From positions 1 to 64,000 of the forward strand of contig JACADV010000023.1 of assembly GCA_013388425.1 (NCBI GenBank): 64,000 nt of DNA. The letters are read 5' to 3'. The position numbers and the translations under genes are program-made. Positions 42,116 through 50,325 of the stretch are shown here, piece after piece; position 1 is the stretch's first letter; the number at the start of each line of letters is the position of its first letter. This stretch comes from Thermoanaerobaculaceae bacterium (lineage in GTDB: Bacteria > Acidobacteriota > Thermoanaerobaculia > Thermoanaerobaculales > Thermoanaerobaculaceae). A model generated the notes under the pieces. That model searched no databases and was not told where the DNA came from. It saw only the letters and a list, made by a program, of their open reading frames with translations.

Positions 42116-43435
42116 ATGCCCGCACCCACGACGCCGCCGCAGGGGGTGATCTTCCGCTTCTGGGCGCCCCTGGCCGCCACCTGGCTGATGATGGCGGCCG
42201 AGGGACCGTTCGTGGCGGCGCTCATTGCGCGCACATCGGAGCCCGAAGCCAACCTGGCTGCCTTTGGCGTGGCCTTTGCCCTGGCCATGATCGTGGAGGC
42301 GCCGGTGGTGATGTTGATGAGCGCCTCCAACGCCCTGGTGCGCGACCGCCGCTCCTTCCAGGCCGTGCGCCGCTTCACCCTGCTCCTGTGCGCCTCGCAG
42401 ACGGCACCGATGCTGTTGCTCACCGTACCCCCAGTGTTCCACCTTGCCGCAGACAGCATCCTGGGCTTGCCCGCCCACGTGGCACGCCCCAGCTACCTGG
42501 CCGTGGTGGCGCTCCTGCCGTGGCCTGCGGCCATCGGATACCGCCGCTTCTACCAGGGGATCCTGGTCCGCCAGGGGCTCACCCGGCGGGTGGCCTACGG
42601 CACAGCGGTACGCCTCACCTCCATGGCGACTGCCGGTCTGGCGCTCTACCACGCCCACGCCCTCCCCGGCGCCGTGGTGGGCACTGCTGCGCTCGCCACC
42701 GGCGTGGTCATGGAGGCGGTGGCGAGCCGGCTCATGGTGCGCCCCGCCCTGCGCTCCCTCCCGGCAGGAGGGGAGGGGGAGGACGTAGGTTTGCGCAGCT
42801 TGCTGCGCTTCTACCTGCCCCTGGCGCTCACCACCCTCCTGGCCTTCGGGACCAGCCCCCTGCTCACCTTCTTCGTGGCCCGCAGCCGCCTGGCCGTGGA
42901 GTCGCTGGCCATCCTGCCGGTTCTCCACGCGCTGCTCTTCCTCTTCCGCGCTCCTGGCGTGGCGTACCAGGAGATTGCCATTGCCCTGCTGGGCGACGAT
43001 GGCGCCGGACTGGGCGGTCTGCAGCGCTTTGCTCGCTCCCTGGCCGCCGCCCTTTCCCTTGCCCTGACAACGCTCGCCTTCACACCCCTCGCCCTCGCCT
43101 GGTACCAGCACGTGGCGGGGTTGTCCCCCACCCTCACCGCCCTGGCCGTGCCGCCGCTGCGCCTGCTGGTGGCGATGCCCGCCCTGGAGGTCTACCTGGC
43201 CCTGCTGCGCGCCCGCCTGGTCACCCAGCGGCGCACCGGCCAGGTGAGCCGTGCCTCGGCGGTGGAGATTGCTGTCATTGCCGGGGTGCTTGGCGTGGCG
43301 GTGTTCGCGCTGCACGCCACCGGGGTGGCAGCGGCGGCCTGGGCCCTCCTGGGGGGGAGAGTGGCGGCGGCTGCCTTCCTGCTGCGCGCCACCGGCCTCA
43401 AACCGCCGCTCCCACCAACCGACGCGCAGCAGTGA
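42116..43435 (+). CDS. Multi-span membrane exporter (MATE/ANKH-like)
   Basis: A 439-residue protein of about 12 hydrophobic helices, arranged as two similar halves as in the MOP (MATE, flippase) superfamily. The opening FWAPLAATWLMMAAEGPFVA and NLAAFGVAFALAMIVEAPVV with the acidic residues in helices 1 and 2 recalls bacterial members of the ANKH (progressive ankylosis) group rather than NorM. The substrate is unknown; ANKH exports pyrophosphate/ATP or organic anions in animals. ATG 42116 is 49 bp after the membrane gene upstream. Confidence 0.7.
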   Translation: MPAPTTPPQGVIFRFWAPLAATWLMMAAEGPFVAALIARTSEPEANLAAFGVAFALAMIVEAPVVMLMSASNALVRDRRSFQAVRRFTLLLCASQTAPMLLLTVPPVFHLAADSILGLPAHVARPSYLAVVALLPWPAAIGYRRFYQGILVRQGLTRRVAYGTAVRLTSMATAGLALYHAHALPGAVVGTAALATGVVMEAVASRLMVRPALRSLPAGGEGEDVGLRSLLRFYLPLALTTLLAFGTSPLLTFFVARSRLAVESLAILPVLHALLFLFRAPGVAYQEIAIALLGDDGAGLGGLQRFARSLAAALSLALTTLAFTPLALAWYQHVAGLSPTLTALAVPPLRLLVAMPALEVYLALLRARLVTQRRTGQVSRASAVEIAVIAGVLGVAVFALHATGVAAAAWALLGGRVAAAAFLLRATGLKPPLPPTDAQQ

Positions 43436-43557
43436 GGGCAACGAGCAGCAGACCCCAACCCTGCCCACCCCGTGGCGAGGGGGAAGCGAGGGGGATACCA
43501 TCCGGAGGGAGCGGTGGGCGCTGCCAGCGGCACGCCCCTGCACCGGTGGGGGGCAGC

Positions 43558-45081
43558 ATGGAACGCTTCGACCTGGTGGTGATCGGGTGCGGACCGGCCG
43601 GCGAACGCGCCGCCATTCACGCGGCTCGCGCTGGCAAGCGGGTGGTGGTGGTGGAGCGGGCGCACGTGGTGGGCGGCAACCGCGTGAACTGGGGCACCAT
43701 CCCCTCCAAGACGCTGCGCGAGAGCGCTCTCTTCTACCTTGCCGTGTCGCGCCAGAAGCTGCACGGGATCCGGGTGGAACTCGAGGGGGCGGTGAGCGTG
43801 GCCGACTTCATGCACCGAGAACGGCAGGTGGTCCAGCGCGAGCTGGAGTTTGCCAGCCGCTCCCTCTCCCGGTACGAGATCCAGGTGCTGCACGGGCACG
43901 GCCGGCTGCACGGCGCGGACCGGGTGGTCGTGGAGCTTGCCGGCTCCCGCGAGCAGCGGGAGCTCGTTGCCGATGTGATCGTCCTCGCCACCGGCTCCTC
44001 GCCCAACCGCCCCGCCGACGTCCCCTTCGACGGCAGCACCGTGTTCGACAGCGAGACCATCCTCTCCCTCCCCCGCCTGCCGCGCTCCCTCACCGTGCTC
44101 GGGGCCGGCGTCATTGGTGTGGAGTACGCCAGCATCTTTGCCGCCCTCGGCATCCCCGTCACCCTCGTGGACACCCGCCCGCAGCTCCTGCCGTACCTGG
44201 ACCGGGAAATCGTCACCGTTTTCGAGGCAGAGCTCTCCCGCCTCGGGGTCATCCTGCTGCGCAACGACCGCTACCGCACCATTGAGCGGGTGGAGGGGGA
44301 TCCCCCCACCGTGCGCTGCCACACGGTGGGCGGCCACCTCCTGGAGAGCGAGGCGTTGCTCTACTGCGTGGGCCGCGACGGCAACTCGCGCGATCTGGGT
44401 CTGGAAACCGTGGGGATCACCCCCGACGCCTACGGGCTCGTGCGTGTGGACGAGCACTACTGCACCGGCGTGGGCCGCATCTACGCCGTGGGCGACCTGA
44501 TTGGCTACCCCGCCCTGGCCTCCACCTCCATGGAGCAGGGGCGGCGGGCCGTGCGCCACGCGTTCGGGATTGCCGGCGCCTCCGGCCCCACCGTCGACAT
44601 GCCCTTTGCCATCTACGCCATCCCCGAGATCAGCTACGTGGGGGTTACCGAAGAGCAGGCACGGGCGAGGGGAGTTTCCCCCCTCATCGGGCTTGCCCAC
44701 TACGCCATGAACCCGCGCGGCCAGATTCTGGGCGACGAGGGGGGCTTGTTGAAATTGGTCTTCGACGCTGGCGACGGGCGGCTCCTGGGCGCCCACATCG
44801 TGGGCTCCAGCGCCAGCGAGCTGATCCATATCGGCCAGGCCTTCCTCCGCGGCCACGCTACCGCGGGGCAGATCGCCGACACCTTCTACAACTACCCAAC
44901 CCTCTCCGACCTCTACCGCCACGCGGCCCTGGTGGCTGCCACGGGCCGAGCCCGTTCACGAAGTTTCCCCCCTGGTCACCCATGGAAAGCTCCACCCGCA
45001 GCGGAACCACCCACCACCACGCCGCCCCGCAGCACCCAGCGCACATCGAGGGTGGAACTCCAGCCCGCAAAGGGGTCGTAG
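43558..45081 (+). CDS. sthA: Soluble pyridine nucleotide transhydrogenase (SthA-like)
   Basis: A 507-residue flavoprotein of the pyridine-nucleotide-disulphide family. FAD motif VVIGCGPAGERAA; then GGNRVNWGTIPSKTLRE, where the CxxxxC redox pair of lipoamide dehydrogenase is missing, as in SthA. NAD motif LGAGVIGVEYASIFAALG, YAVGDLIGYP and a dimer-interface SSASELIHIGQ, again as in SthA. It transfers hydride between NADPH and NAD+. The family core ends near residue 465 (LVAATGRARS); about 42 low-complexity Pro/Ser/Thr residues follow, and this tail overlaps the 3' end of the convergent hydantoinase-like gene by 106 bp. That suggests the natural stop was lost. Confidence 0.9.
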   Translation: MERFDLVVIGCGPAGERAAIHAARAGKRVVVVERAHVVGGNRVNWGTIPSKTLRESALFYLAVSRQKLHGIRVELEGAVSVADFMHRERQVVQRELEFASRSLSRYEIQVLHGHGRLHGADRVVVELAGSREQRELVADVIVLATGSSPNRPADVPFDGSTVFDSETILSLPRLPRSLTVLGAGVIGVEYASIFAALGIPVTLVDTRPQLLPYLDREIVTVFEAELSRLGVILLRNDRYRTIERVEGDPPTVRCHTVGGHLLESEALLYCVGRDGNSRDLGLETVGITPDAYGLVRVDEHYCTGVGRIYAVGDLIGYPALASTSMEQGRRAVRHAFGIAGASGPTVDMPFAIYAIPEISYVGVTEEQARARGVSPLIGLAHYAMNPRGQILGDEGGLLKLVFDAGDGRLLGAHIVGSSASELIHIGQAFLRGHATAGQIADTFYNYPTLSDLYRHAALVAATGRARSRSFPPGHPWKAPPAAEPPTTTPPRSTQRTSRVELQPAKGS

Positions 45082-46328
45082 CTGTCCGCCACCGTGGTAC
45101 GCACCGGTCGGGGGGTGGGGGAGGTGGTAAGCACCACCAGATCCGCGTCAGCGCCGGCACGGATGCACCCCTTGCGGGGGTAGAGTCCGGCCAGGCGTGC
45201 CGGCGCCGCCGCCAGTTTCTCGGCCAGCTCCCCCAGCGTCCACCGGTGCCGCACCACGAAGAGCTCGTAGCTCAACGGCACCAGCCCCCCCAGCCCAGGG
45301 AGGCCCTGGGGCACGGCGGCCAGCTCCCCACCAGCATCCTTGTCCTGGCGGGAGAAAGCGCAGTGATCGGTGGCGAACAGATCCACCGCCCCCGCAGCCG
45401 CCAGTTGCTCCAGCTCGTGCCGCGTAGCCTCGTCGCGCAACGGCGGGGTGCACAGGAAGCGGTGGCCCCCGGCCCCGCGCAGTCGCTCCTGGTCGAGGAG
45501 CAGGTAGTGGGGTGCCGTTTCGCAGGTCACCGGCGCCCCACTGGCGCGGGCGGCGGCCACCAGGCGCACCCCCGCAGCGGTGGAAACGTGCACCACGTGG
45601 GTGGGGCAACCCGTCTCGCGGGCGAGGGCGACGATGCGGCGAATCCCTTCCACCTCCGCCGCGGCGGGCCGCCGCCACGTGTGGGAGAAGGGGTCGCTGG
45701 GATCCACCGCACCAGTTGCGGCAGCGGCAAGCACGCCCTCGTCCTCGCAGTGCACCAGCAGACGCCCCCCCAGGCGGACCAGGCGCCGCATCACCACGGC
45801 AAAGCGCCGGTAGGGCGTGTAGAGCCCCGCTTCCCGGTAGGTGGTGTAGAGCTTGAAGGTGCGCACGCCTTGCGCCACCGTGGCAGCCACCTCCTCCCAG
45901 TCCCAGGGCCAGGTGGTGGGGGTCAGATGGAAACACACCTGGCACAAGGCACCTTCCGCCCGCCGCTGGCACCGCTTCAAGGTTTCCGAGAGGGTCTCGC
46001 CAGGGGCCTGGGTGGCGAAGCCAAAGAGGGTGGTGATGCCGGTGGCCACCGCCACCTGTGACGCGCTGCCCCATGAGTCGGCCAGCCCGAACCGGCCAAT
46101 GCGGTCGCCCGCGTGAACGTGCAGGTCAGCAAAGGCGGGCAGAACGTCCAGGCTGGAGACGTCGAGAACCTCGCCACCCGGCGGACAGCCGAGCCCCTCC
46201 CCCACGGCGGCGATGCGCCCCCCCTCCACCCGCACATCGGCCCGCACCGGACCCCCCTCCACCCACACTCGCCCCCCCTTGAGGAGCAGGGGCCCCCCCT
46301 GCCCGGGCTGCCCTGGCGAAGAAGTCAC
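44976..46328 (-). CDS. Dihydropyrimidinase/hydantoinase-like amidohydrolase
   Basis: A 450-residue cyclic amidohydrolase. DLHVHAGDR (HxH metal pair), FKLYTTYREAG (Lys that becomes carboxylated), LVHCEDEGV, HVVHVST, TCETAPHYLLLD and TDHCAFSRQDKD are in the order of hydantoinase/dihydroorotase family zinc enzymes. It should open a cyclic diamide such as a dihydropyrimidine or hydantoin, producing an N-carbamoyl acid. In the E. coli yge/ygf cluster the equivalent is HyuA/HydA. The GTG at 46328 overlaps the ssnA stop (TTGTGA); a GTG at 46340 is an alternative. It is the last gene of the minus operon 50222-44976. Confidence 0.88.
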   Translation of the reverse strand: MTSSPGQPGQGGPLLLKGGRVWVEGGPVRADVRVEGGRIAAVGEGLGCPPGGEVLDVSSLDVLPAFADLHVHAGDRIGRFGLADSWGSASQVAVATGITTLFGFATQAPGETLSETLKRCQRRAEGALCQVCFHLTPTTWPWDWEEVAATVAQGVRTFKLYTTYREAGLYTPYRRFAVVMRRLVRLGGRLLVHCEDEGVLAAAATGAVDPSDPFSHTWRRPAAAEVEGIRRIVALARETGCPTHVVHVSTAAGVRLVAAARASGAPVTCETAPHYLLLDQERLRGAGGHRFLCTPPLRDEATRHELEQLAAAGAVDLFATDHCAFSRQDKDAGGELAAVPQGLPGLGGLVPLSYELFVVRHRWTLGELAEKLAAAPARLAGLYPRKGCIRAGADADLVVLTTSPTPRPVRTTVADSYDPFAGWSSTLDVRWVLRGGVVVGGSAAGGAFHG

Positions 46329-47656
46329 AACCGCTCCCACAGTTGCCGCGCGCGCTCCCGCGCCTCGGCTGCCACCGCCGCCGCGTCGAGCTCCGCTGCC
46401 AGCTGCCCCTGCGCCATCACGACGCGCCCGCCCACGATGGTGGTGTCCACCCGCGCCCCGGCGAGACCGAACAGGAGGTGCCCGAGAAAGGTGGTGGCAT
46501 CGAAGGGGGTGGGGGGGTGGTAATCCAGCAGGATCAGGTCAGCCGCACCCCCCTCCACCAGTTGGCCCAGGTGCAGCCCCGGCCAGCAGCGCTCCGCGAT
46601 GAGGCGGTTGCCATCCAAGAGCAGCGAGCAGGTTTCCACGAACCCCGCCGAAGGGTCCTGCGCCGCCAGGTGGCGCAACCACAGCGCTGCCCGCAGCTCC
46701 TCCCGCATGTCGACGGTCACAGCGTCGGTGCCGAGCCCCACCAGCACCCCGGCGCGCGCAAGTGCCAAGACGTCGGCAATGCCCACAGCGTTGTTGGCGT
46801 TGGACTGCGGACAGTGCGCCACGGCAGTGTTGGAGGCGGCCAGAAGCTCCCGCTCGCGGGCGTCGATGTGCACGCAGTGGGCGGCCACCGACCGCGGTCC
46901 GAGAACACCGTGCCGGTGCAGCCGCTCCACCACCCGGCAGCCGTGTTCGGCGAGGCACTGCTCCTGATCGCAGGGGGCTTCCGCCACGTGCACGTGGAAA
47001 CCGGCACCCAGATCGGCTGCCAGTTGGGCCGCGCGCTGGAGGGTTTCGTCGGACAGGGTAAAGGAAGCGTGCAGGCCAAAGAGGGCCGCGAGCCGACTGT
47101 CCCCTGCGGCGCGGCACCACTCAAGGAAGGCGGCGTTCTCCTCCAGACCCGCCTCGGCCACCTCCCCACCGTCCCGGTCCGAGAGCTCGTAGCACAGCGA
47201 GGCACGCAGGCCCACCTCCTTGACCGCCCGGGCAATGGCGTGGAGCGAACCGGTCACGGCACCGGGCGAGGCGTGATGGTCGATGAGCGTGGTGGTCCCG
47301 TGCCGCACCGCCTCCAGCAGGGCCACCTTCGCCGAGATGTACACGTCCTCCAGCGAGAGAGCGCGGTCGAGACGCCACCAGAGGTGCGCCAGCACCTCGG
47401 AAAAACTTTTAGCCGGCACGGCCCGCGCAAAGCCCCGCACCAGCGTCGAGTAAAAGTGCATGTGGACGTTGATGAACCCCGGCAGGACGAGGAAGCCGCT
47501 GGCGTCCAGGCGGCGCGCCGGCCCAGCCTGAAAGGTGCCGTGCGGGGCGATCCGGGCCACGGTGTCGCCCTGCACCAGTACGTCGTGGCCCTCCAGGATG
47601 CGGTTGCGCTCACCCAAGGTGACGACGGTGCCGTTTTCGATGAGCAGTTGCTCCAC
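46325..47656 (-). CDS. ssnA: SsnA-family amidohydrolase
   Basis: A 443-residue amidohydrolase with GFINVHMHFYSTL (HxH), HVHVAEAPCDQE, AAHCVHIDARE and GLGTDAVTVDM in the order of the SsnA/chlorohydrolase group. SsnA is a marker gene of the selenium-linked molybdenum hydroxylase and purine-degradation loci, in which it is thought to deaminate or hydrolyse a purine-derived ring; its exact substrate is not settled. GTG start at 47656, after GAGGAGGG. It follows the flavoprotein gene by 10 bp and overlaps the hydantoinase-like gene. Confidence 0.88.
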   Translation of the reverse strand: MEQLLIENGTVVTLGERNRILEGHDVLVQGDTVARIAPHGTFQAGPARRLDASGFLVLPGFINVHMHFYSTLVRGFARAVPAKSFSEVLAHLWWRLDRALSLEDVYISAKVALLEAVRHGTTTLIDHHASPGAVTGSLHAIARAVKEVGLRASLCYELSDRDGGEVAEAGLEENAAFLEWCRAAGDSRLAALFGLHASFTLSDETLQRAAQLAADLGAGFHVHVAEAPCDQEQCLAEHGCRVVERLHRHGVLGPRSVAAHCVHIDARERELLAASNTAVAHCPQSNANNAVGIADVLALARAGVLVGLGTDAVTVDMREELRAALWLRHLAAQDPSAGFVETCSLLLDGNRLIAERCWPGLHLGQLVEGGAADLILLDYHPPTPFDATTFLGHLLFGLAGARVDTTIVGGRVVMAQGQLAAELDAAAVAAEARERARQLWERL

Positions 47657-47666
47657 GCTTCCCTCC

Positions 47667-50222
47667 TCATGCCTCGCGCAGCGCGCGGGCTTCTACCGCG
47701 GTGCGCGGCCGCATGCTGAGCGCCCCCGCGGGGCAGTTGAGGGTGCAGAAGCGGCACCCCACACAGCGGGCCGGGTCGGTCTGGGGCAGGGCGTCTTGGT
47801 CCAGCGCAATGGCCAGGTAGGGGCAGCGGGTGCAGTTGCCGCAGTGGAGGCAGCGGCTGCGATCCACGGTGGAGATGGCCTTCACCGGCGAGAGTCGCTC
47901 GAACGGCGTGACGGGCTCTGGGAGGGCACAGCCGATGAGCTCGGCCACGGAGTGCACCCCCTGTGCTTCCAAGAGGTAGGAAAGACCGGAGTGGAGCTCC
48001 TCGACGATGCCCACGCCGTACTTCATGACGGCGGAGCAAAACTGCACGGTGCGGCAGCCGAGGGCCAGGAAGTTGGCCGCGGCGCGGTACCCCATGGGCC
48101 CCGCGTTCCCCGACACCACCACACCCAACGGCGCCACGCGGGCCAGGGTGAAGTAGGAGATGGGCGTCACCCCTTCCCCGGACATGCCCACCACCACCCC
48201 CTCCTCCCACCGACGCCCCGGTGCCGGTCGGAAGGCCAGGGTGGGGAAGGTGTTGGCCAGCGTCACGCCAGCCTTGGCCAGGGGGTAGCGGGCAAAGACC
48301 TCGCGGATGGCGAGGACGATGGGGGCGATGGCGGTGACCGCCGCCGTAAGCTTGAACAGCTTCGGCACGGCAGGGTCGCCCCCCTCCAGCACCCAGCTCA
48401 CCACCTTGGCGGTGAGCTCCGCGTCCTGGGACACGATGTCCCCCTTGGTGCCATCCCCGCCCTGCGGGCAGGAGAGGGAGTACTCGATGCCGCACACCCC
48501 CGCAGCCTCGAGCTTGCGGGTGTTGGCGCGCCAGACGCGCGCATCCCGCTCGTCGTCGCCACTGAGGGGGCCGCCGGTGGAGGCCAGCGTCAAGCGATCC
48601 GGGTACTCGCGCCGCAACCGTTCCACCTCGGCGCACACGCGGTCCAAAGCGTGGCCGGATACGTTGTCGCAGTTGCCAAAGGTCCGCTCACCCAAGGAAA
48701 ACATGTACCCCGCCGGGATGTGGATCGGCACCCCGTCGAAGGCGGTCTTCATCACCCCCCCTGCCCACCCCGCCTCGAAGGCCCGCCGCATGGGCTCGTA
48801 CCCGTCGGTGCAGGGGGAGGCGGAGAGGAGGAAGGGTGAGCGGATGGGCGTGCCAAAGAACTCCGCATCCAGGGGCACAGGCAGCTTGCGCAAGGGGGAG
48901 AGCAGCAGGGTGCTCTTCACCCGTCCCCGCGCTGCCGCACCCCCGCCAGCCCGTACCCCCTGGGGGGCGGTGGCGGACCGGTCGGCAGTGCCGGGCGGGT
49001 CTTCCGGTGCCAGCCCCAGGTGGGCGAGTACCTCCCGGGCCGTGTTCTTCCCCGCCGCAACCGCTTCCACCACCGTGGTGGGGCCGTGACGGAGATCGCC
49101 CGCCAGAAAGACACCCCGTTGCGGCGCCACGGGCAGGGCAGGGCGCCCCCCGATGGCCACGATCACCGCCTGAAACTCCGAGCGCACCAGCTGCGAGCCC
49201 GGCACGTCCACCACCGCCTGCGGGTGGAAGCGCTGCCCCGGGGGCAGCGTCACCCGCACCGTCCGGATCCCCGCGACGCTGCCCTCGCTTGCGAGGATCT
49301 CGGCCACGCGCGTGCGCCCCGAGAGGTGGATGCCGGCGCGGAGGATCCCCTCCAGCTCCTTGCGGGTGAGGGGCAGCTCGCCCAGCGACTCGAGGGCAAA
49401 AAGCTCCACGGTGGCGGCCCCCAGGGCCACTGCCGTCTCGGCGCAGTCTGCCGCCACTGCTCCCCCTCCCACCACGGCCACGCGGCGGCCCGCAACCGGG
49501 AAACGCTCAGGGTTAGCCAGGTAGTCGAACGCCGCCCAGGCGTGCTCCTCGCCGGGCACCCCGAGCCGCAGCGGCAAGCTGAGCCCTGCCGCCACCACCA
49601 CTGCGTCGAAACCCTGCTCGAGGAGTGCCGCCGCATCCTCGACCTCCACGCCCCACCGCACCTCCACCCCCCGCACGGCTTCCACGAAGGCCGCATCCGC
49701 CGCCAGCACCTCCCGCTCCAGGCGCCAGGGCGGAATCAGGGCCGCCATGCCCCCCCCTCGCTGGGTGCGCTCGAACACCACCACCTCCACCCCCTGCGCT
49801 GCCAACGCGGCGGCCGACCCGTAGCCGGCCGGTCCCGCCCCCACCACCGCCACCCGCCGTCCCAGCGGCCGCGGAGCGTTCAGCTGCGGCATCACCCCCA
49901 GCTCCCGGGCCCGGGCAATGATCGCCGCCTGCACCGCTGGAATCTCGATGGGTCGGTCCAGCTGGGTTCTGGCGCAGGCCGCCATGCAGTGGGTGTCGGG
50001 ACAGACCACGCCGCACACCCCGCCGAAGGGGTTGGCGGCCATGATGAGGGCAGCCGCCCGTCGGTAGTCGGAGGGGTACCCCCCTCGAGCCGCCATGATG
50101 AAATCGGCCGGCGAGCAATCGGCCGGACAGGCGGTCTTGCAAGGCTTCTCCTCGCAGTACAGGCAACGCTCCAACTCTGCGGCCAACTGGGCTGGGGTAA
50201 GACCGGGTGTTCGAGCCTCCAT
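47667..50222 (-). CDS. Dihydropyrimidine-dehydrogenase-like Fe-S flavoprotein (PreT-PreA fusion type)
   Basis: An 851-residue enzyme. Order: N-terminal Fe-S domain (CLYCEEKPCKTACPADC, then CGVVCPDTHCMAAC), FAD/NAD(P)H domain (VVGAGPAGYGSAAAL; VVGGGAVAADCAETA), FMN TIM barrel (about 450-770: LLSASPCTDGYEP, ANTFPTLAF, VSGNAGPMGYRAAANFL), and two C-terminal [4Fe-4S] sites (CLHCGNCTRCP, CVGCRFCTLNCP). This is the domain order of mammalian DPYD and of bacterial PreT+PreA. The active-site loop reads SLSCPQGGDGTKGDIVSQDAE, where DPYD has ...LACGQDPEL: the proton-donor Cys671 position is Val here. Reduction of something other than uracil/thymine is therefore likely; by context a purine-derived ring. 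In E. coli's cluster the analogous oxidoreductase is YgfK, which has a different domain order. Confidence 0.88.
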   Translation of the reverse strand: MEARTPGLTPAQLAAELERCLYCEEKPCKTACPADCSPADFIMAARGGYPSDYRRAAALIMAANPFGGVCGVVCPDTHCMAACARTQLDRPIEIPAVQAAIIARARELGVMPQLNAPRPLGRRVAVVGAGPAGYGSAAALAAQGVEVVVFERTQRGGGMAALIPPWRLEREVLAADAAFVEAVRGVEVRWGVEVEDAAALLEQGFDAVVVAAGLSLPLRLGVPGEEHAWAAFDYLANPERFPVAGRRVAVVGGGAVAADCAETAVALGAATVELFALESLGELPLTRKELEGILRAGIHLSGRTRVAEILASEGSVAGIRTVRVTLPPGQRFHPQAVVDVPGSQLVRSEFQAVIVAIGGRPALPVAPQRGVFLAGDLRHGPTTVVEAVAAGKNTAREVLAHLGLAPEDPPGTADRSATAPQGVRAGGGAAARGRVKSTLLLSPLRKLPVPLDAEFFGTPIRSPFLLSASPCTDGYEPMRRAFEAGWAGGVMKTAFDGVPIHIPAGYMFSLGERTFGNCDNVSGHALDRVCAEVERLRREYPDRLTLASTGGPLSGDDERDARVWRANTRKLEAAGVCGIEYSLSCPQGGDGTKGDIVSQDAELTAKVVSWVLEGGDPAVPKLFKLTAAVTAIAPIVLAIREVFARYPLAKAGVTLANTFPTLAFRPAPGRRWEEGVVVGMSGEGVTPISYFTLARVAPLGVVVSGNAGPMGYRAAANFLALGCRTVQFCSAVMKYGVGIVEELHSGLSYLLEAQGVHSVAELIGCALPEPVTPFERLSPVKAISTVDRSRCLHCGNCTRCPYLAIALDQDALPQTDPARCVGCRFCTLNCPAGALSMRPRTAVEARALREA

Positions 50223-50300
50223 GGCGCCCCCTTTCAGGGAAGGCTAGCACTCTCGCCCCGAGCTGAAGCTGCCCGCGCTCCGTCGGGGTTGCAGCAGCCG

Positions 50301-50306
50301 TACAAT
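50301..50306 (+). promoter_or_regulatory. -10 element for the rightward purine operon
   Basis: TACAAT in the 103-bp divergent gap between the flavoprotein gene and the PLP gene, 20 bp before the GTG start. No convincing -35 is seen at the usual distance, so an activator may be needed. Confidence 0.35.
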
Positions 50307-50325
50307 GCACGCGGGAGGCGTTGCG

